A stretch of 64,000 nt of DNA from contig JASFXZ010000037.1 of the NCBI GenBank assembly GCA_032209605.1, forward strand, positions 1,302,001 to 1,366,000, written 5' to 3'. Both the position numbers and the translations under genes were made by a program. The DNA is from Mactromeris polynyma. Its lineage: Eukaryota; Mollusca; Bivalvia; Venerida; Mactridae. Of the stretch, positions 58,908 to 64,000 are shown one piece after another. Each line of letters starts with the position of its first letter. The stretch's first letter is position 1. The notes beneath the pieces were generated by a model. That model searched no databases. It was not told the origin of the DNA and worked only from the letters and a program-made list of their open reading frames with translations.

Positions 58908-61900
58908 TCAAGCTCTTCCACTGCGAGCCTGTTCAATTTTACGTCGTACTTGATTACAATGGAGCGTAAGTTCAGCGTGTTGCATCTTAAGTTGTTCAAG
59001 TTCATCTCTTAAGTTGTCGCCTTCATCTTTACGCTCTTCAAAGTCTCTAAGTAAAGATTCATTTCCTAAAAGTCCACAGTTTTGTTTCAGTCTTTGATTG
59101 TCTATCCTTAAAGCATCTCTAGCTTGTTTGGTTCTGGATAAAACATCTCGTTTCTGAAATACAATAAAATTGAAACCATGACTGTGACAAACAAACCATT
59201 GTAAAACTCGAAAGCATTATAATGCAAGAAATCAATTGACAAACATAAATTCACACATTAAGACATTGATAGAAATGAGACAATAACCAGATGCCCAGAT
59301 GACTGTATTGTGCACCAAATTTTGTTTAAATTCATTTAAAATTGAAAAAGTTGTACATCCATATGGAAAGTGTCGGATCAGAGCTATCAGTTTTGGAAAT
59401 TTCATTGAAGCCAAGGAATTATTTTTGGGGAGGAAGCAGGCTGCAGGAAACCTTCTAATGCACATGGTTCAAAAGTCTCTACATGGGGGGGGTCATCATT
59501 TGAATAATTTTTACTGCTGGGAGATGTCCGACTTGGTTATATTGTATTAAGATGTTCTGGAGAAAAATCTACGGGGAACAACGACATGAGCTAAAATTAC
59601 TGTAATTTATTGAGAGGAAATATTGTGACAGCCAATTACCTGTCCCACATCAGCCTCCACTTCTCGTAGATTTCGCTTTTGTACTTGATTCTCGGCTTGC
59701 ACATACTGTAATTTCTCTTTTAAGTGAGTTAACACTTGTACTGTACTTGTAATCTTCTTACGTAACTTCAGTAATTCCTGAAATATAAAATTGACGAAGT
59801 CTATGAGCAAAGAAATGCTTAACATCATAGAAACCCTCGCAGCACTTTGATTCCACTTGCATTACATTCACACGCTGCTTGATAACACAACCAACTAACG
59901 ACATTCTGTAAATATTTCTACATTATACAAAGCTTGCCCGACTTTCTGTACCATCAGAACATTTTGATGGTTTGTTTAATATCTAAGATCATAGGCTTAG
60001 TGGACTGGTAGAATTGGAGTACATGAACACATTGTTATTGGTAGAGGCATGGCCCAACGTATCAGTCTTAGAACGTTAAATGCCAAGGATCAAGCCTTTG
60101 GAACATGACTCCTGATACATGATATAGAAAATATTAACAGAATATCATTCAAAGAATTGCATAGATTTAAAGTAACCAGTAATGTACAAATATTAACCCA
60201 GGCTGCAATACAAGCGGAAATATTACCTCATTTCTTTCTTCAATCTTTTCATTGTATGTCTGGTTCTCAATCTTCAGTTGTTCAAAATCAATTAAATGTA
60301 AACCTTCAGCCAGCTCCTCCTGAAATGTAATTTATTTCAATTGTTAATCACAAAGTATTGTCTTATTTGAAAAGTCTAGTTTAAGAAAATCATAATTGCT
60401 TGACAAGTAGTGAAGTAAGTAATGCAGTTCATTTACAACAAGTTTGTCAGGCATATTATGGTATGTTGAATATCTGTGAAACATTAAAGAGTGTATTAAC
60501 ATTCACCTACACAAGCATGCAAGTCGTCTTAAGACTAGTATGTATGTAGTAAGTAGATTTGTGTTTATTTTTTACGAAAAATATCAAACAAACAAACAAA
60601 CAAACCTTTGATTTCAATTGCTGTTCTTTCTTTTTCAGTTTGTTTTTCAGTTTAATATTTTCCAATCTGACGTTGATGACTTCCCCTTCCTTTCTGGCTT
60701 CTCCAGCCAAGTATTGTTCAATATCCTGTAAGATAAAACAAGTCTTAGAGTTGTGGATAAGTACATTCATAACCATGGAGACAAGACATTAAAGAGACAT
60801 TATGTTCAACAACAAAAACGGATAAATTAACAATTTCTTGAGTACATTGTAATGATTTTGATCAAACATTGTTGCTTACAAATTTTGTAAGCAACAATGT
60901 TTGATCAAAATCATTACATACTTTATCCTTTTTGAAGTGTTTCTAACTAAAATACTTAATACATTTTGTCACAATTTAGTTCTTAAAATGAAGCTTTTAA
61001 TTATTTTTAGAAACTGTACACAAATATATATATATATTCTAATGGTTATAGATTATACCGCAATTCAAACTTTACATGCATAACATGAATCAATATACAT
61101 ATTAAAATCTGGAATTCGCTAAAGATGAGTTTTTACCAGGGGTACAAACAAAATTTAAGATCTGCTGAAGTTCAGTCAGTGGTTAAATCCTGTCTTTGTT
61201 TCCATTGCGATTCCAGCACAACGTTAATGGTATATTGTTGTTAGTACTGCAGGATTAGAGGGGAAAATCCACATTTATAACTATCCGGAGTATGTCTATT
61301 AATAATATCATTTTCAGTTATGATATGTACAGCAGGTAATTTGAAACCTACCTTTGGTGGAATAGGTCTGCCTGATCGACTGTTTAATGCATTAAGAGCA
61401 ACTTGTTTCTTGAACTCCATAAACTTTCTACGTTCATCATCCACTCGTTCCTTTCTATCCTCACAACGAGACTTAAGCTCCTGTATTTGATGTTTATAAT
61501 TATCACGTTCCTGCATATCTTGTCGTCGGAGATCTTCTAACTGAGCTGAAAGAAAAAAGCAGAAACATGAGGAGTTTTATGAAAGATGAACTAAATTGTT
61601 AACAAGTTCGAAAGTTTTGCACAAAAATAAAAGAATGGATAAAAATAAATGTTTTTTTAATTAAACATTTTCCAAATTCCCTCTATGAATTATAAACAGG
61701 CAAAAATTAGCATCTCCCAAGGAATGTTGATTAACTGAATTTGTGTACATGCACAATTGTCCTATAATGGTGTGTAATGATTTATAATGCGTAGAATGTT
61801 TTGTTAACTTTTTATTTCATTCACATACATGTGTTTGAATATTAATTTCATTTTAAGATCAGTAATTTCATCTTATCACACACAACTTCCACATTTTACG

Positions 61901-62308
61901 TAAAAATGACTATTAAACAAGGTAAAATGTAGACAATTATTTATATGTAAAACTATTTATTTGAAGCTATCACCAACAATGTAATTAATAAGAATTACAG
62001 CTTTGCTTACCCATATATTTCAGATATCTTTGCTCCTGGTCAGTACCATTCTTGTCAAATTCCTGTCGAGTTTCATCAGCCTTTTTCTTCCTGAAGTATT
62101 CTGCTAATTTGTGTTGAAGTTGGAAATTTTGTTGCTGTAAATGTTCTCTTTCTGCAATCGCTTGCTGCAAAGATTTAGGAAAGTCAACAAAACTTAATCC
62201 ACGATTTTTCAAAACAGCCAACAAAGATTCGGTCGTGTAGACATATTTTTCACTTATCTCCACTACATGTACTACTACAGACTCCAGAGACTCGTGAATG
62301 CTATCCAT
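58908..62308 (-). CDS. CCDC96: CCDC96/CFAP184-like ciliary coiled-coil protein, complete, six coding exons
   Basis: Exons (minus) 62308-62011, 61545-61352, 60725-60606, 60319-60227, 59777-59640 and 59153-58908 join in frame, all GT-AG, to 362 residues. From residue ~60 to the end the protein is nearly all charged heptad coiled coil. Exons 4-6 hold the CCDC113/CCDC96 signature: FEQLKIENQTYNEKIEE (residues ~216-232), then LKLRKKI, VQVLTHLKEKL and KQARDALRIDNQRL with CGLLG. This matches CCDC96 closely as I know it; CCDC113 is the nearest alternative but differs at these positions. CCDC96 and CCDC113 form an axonemal complex in the 96-nm repeat of motile cilia and flagella. The vertebrate protein has a longer acidic N-terminus absent here; instead the N-terminus is a short helical segment. 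An X-box-like motif abuts the ATG. Confidence 0.9.
60848..60918. repeat. 71-bp perfect palindrome in CCDC96 intron 2
   Basis: 60848-60882 and 60884-60918 are exact reverse complements (35 of 35) around a single central T. The arms start 'tgtaatgattttgatcaaac'. Located between coding exons 2 and 3. Confidence 0.9.
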
Positions 62309-62320
62309 GTTGATAGCAAC
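62309..62320 (-). promoter_or_regulatory. X-box-like (RFX) motif next to the CCDC96 start codon
   Basis: GTTGATAGCAAC (plus) is an imperfect inverted half-site pair. AGCAAC fits the RGYAAC half of the RFX X-box, and GTTG fits part of the other half. It touches the ATG, within the range seen for RFX targets among ciliary genes. Confidence 0.35.
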
Positions 62321-62621
62321 AGGATTTCTGTCCTGTTTTAGGTAAGCAGGTCAAACTATTATGAAGTTTAATATTTAAATAATCTGCCAAAAAATCTAAA
62401 CAGCAAATAAGAAATAATGAGCTAAAAATAAACTTGACTATAACATGGGAGGTTACTCTTTACAAACTTAAAATGTAACAAGGGAAGTAACTCTAAATTT
62501 AGAAAAAGTAAGGGAGGTAATCACATCATAAAGGTCAGCAATTCTGGAACCGATAAGAATATATTTCTGTTGCATCACTGATTGTCCTATTTAGAGGAAA
62601 GAAGAACAGATTGGTATCATT

Positions 62622-62833
62622 TGCTGTGTCCAACTTTATGTCACACTGATCATAATATATATTATCATGTTCACGACTTTATAGTTTGTTTACTCAACCA
62701 CTTATATTTAATAAAACGTCTGACATTGGTAAGATGTCAAGACATTTCCTATCTACACAATTCATGTGTTTGTGTCTTTACTTTGACATAAATGAACTGC
62801 ATTGACAGGGAAACGCAAATATAAAACTAATTT
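62622..62833 (+). repeat. Dispersed repeat paired with 5644-5871
   Basis: Starts 'tgctgtgtccaactttatg' and ends 'aactgcattgacaggg', with ordered matches to the other copy throughout. Same orientation. Confidence 0.7.
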
Positions 62834-64000
62834 GTATCATTTTGACCAATATGATTATGTTTTATATGATCCAAAAATGAAATTAGTAGTTGGGAGTCCA
62901 TCAGGACAAAAGTCGCTTATTTCTCATGGTCCATGGCATTTTTTAGTAGAAATGTTTCAATACCATATTCATGTTGCCCAATACTAGTTGTCTATGGTTC
63001 TGCACCATGCCACGCGCAAAACCCTCTGTGAAGGTCAGAATAGAGGTCAAAGGTCAATTAAGTGCATTTTTCATACATGTACTTGAAATTGCACTATATC
63101 TTGGTCAGTTTTACAGATAGCATAATCAATATGGTATCAAAATGAAGCTAAGGGATTGGTCTTTTATTTTCACTTACTTCATGCAAATTTAGTATTTTGC
63201 AATCTCCTGAATATTAATGAGAATGTCGGAAAAGGGTAATTTTCGTTAAGAATGCATGTGTATGGACGGCAGATTTATTCCATATCTTTGTAATTTCTGC
63301 TTTTGAAGAACCAAGTGGTGCCGATTTCAAGGTAAGACATAAAATTATTGATATATATTTATATACCTGTATATGTTATTAAATTTTATGTACAATGACC
63401 GCTACATGTGGGTGGGATAAATCGACTCCTGATTACAAAAAATCTCATTTCTGTTTAAAATTGACATTGCTCGTTTTAAAACGAACTGCTTAATGTTTCT
63501 ATGGATGATGTGTAGCATTTTCTTACATTAATACATAGTTGGATAATGACAAACTCTTAATTGTCTTTACACTTATATGACCTTTGACCTAGTTGAATTT
63601 AATTGATACGAATCAAAATCCAATGACCAACATACACAACAATATCGCTTATCAGATAAATCCTGCCGATGCAGATCGATATCGATGGGCTACTGGTCAG
63701 CAGTCAATTTGTCTGTCGGTAGTTTCCGTAAGTAATTGTAAATTTTCCGATGCTCACCGATTGATAACTGGTATGACACAATATTAAACATGTAGCCTCG
63801 GGCTATCTAAGATCTATATATCCGATAAACGCTTAAAACATTATGTTTTATGCACATAATGAGAAAACTATCGGAGTTCGACTTTGTTGATGAAGCATGA
63901 GATTATTTTTGAAAATTAACCTATGTTGTAGGCAAATGGTTTTCTCACGAAGTAAAATATACGGTCCTTGATTGAAGTAATAAAACCGGATGCAGCAAAT
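62834..64000. other. AT-rich intergenic DNA
   Basis: No exon, RNA gene or clear repeat is recognised. Small frames here have no domain. Confidence 0.35.

Overview
The window is an AT-rich, intron-rich animal genome segment, most likely from a bivalve mollusc. This is inferred from single-copy animal genes split by kilobase introns, from tRNA-headed SINEs with long conserved tails, and from repeats phrased like those common in bivalve genomes (for example units with 'agggccataac', 'gagtgacacaagatt' and strings of 'gacggacagacgg'). The species cannot be fixed from the sequence. Genes fill only a few percent; transposon remnants and dispersed repeats fill most of the rest.

Layout. 1-5 kb: fragment of a TTF-type zinc-finger (hAT-like) reading frame, several dispersed repeats and a ~0.75 kb inverted-repeat element. 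5.1-5.3 kb, minus: first coding exon of a survivin-like (BIRC5-type) BIR protein; the rest was not found in the window. 5.6-16 kb: repeats, MITEs, a 120-bp minisatellite and weak exon-like pieces of unrecognised or decayed genes. 16.4-23.6 kb: a ~7.2 kb block bounded by inverted repeats that holds one intronless 1553-codon reading frame on the minus strand. That protein combines two Cys/His zinc modules, a large transposase-like middle, an XPG/FEN-type nuclease signature and a C-terminal CXC motif. It is the most unusual object here and reads as an autonomous DNA transposon or a gene derived from one. 24-28 kb: repeats and a frameshifted pseudogene related to the P2X7 C-terminal domain. 29.6-46.5 kb, plus: a complete LITAF-family gene with a TATA-containing candidate promoter, probable noncoding first exon, six coding exons and three symmetric micro-exons. 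47-54.5 kb: SINEs, hairpins and a TA-flanked pogo/mariner-like element. 54.6-55.8 kb, plus: a second LITAF paralogue whose start exon is not identified. 58.9-62.3 kb, minus: a complete six-exon CCDC96/CFAP184-like coiled-coil gene of motile cilia.

The recognised cellular genes do not form a pathway. The two LITAF genes are tandem paralogues likely acting at late endosomes; the survivin-like and ciliary genes are independent. Gene models come from reading splice sites and frames by eye; exon boundaries are precise proposals but have no transcript support.
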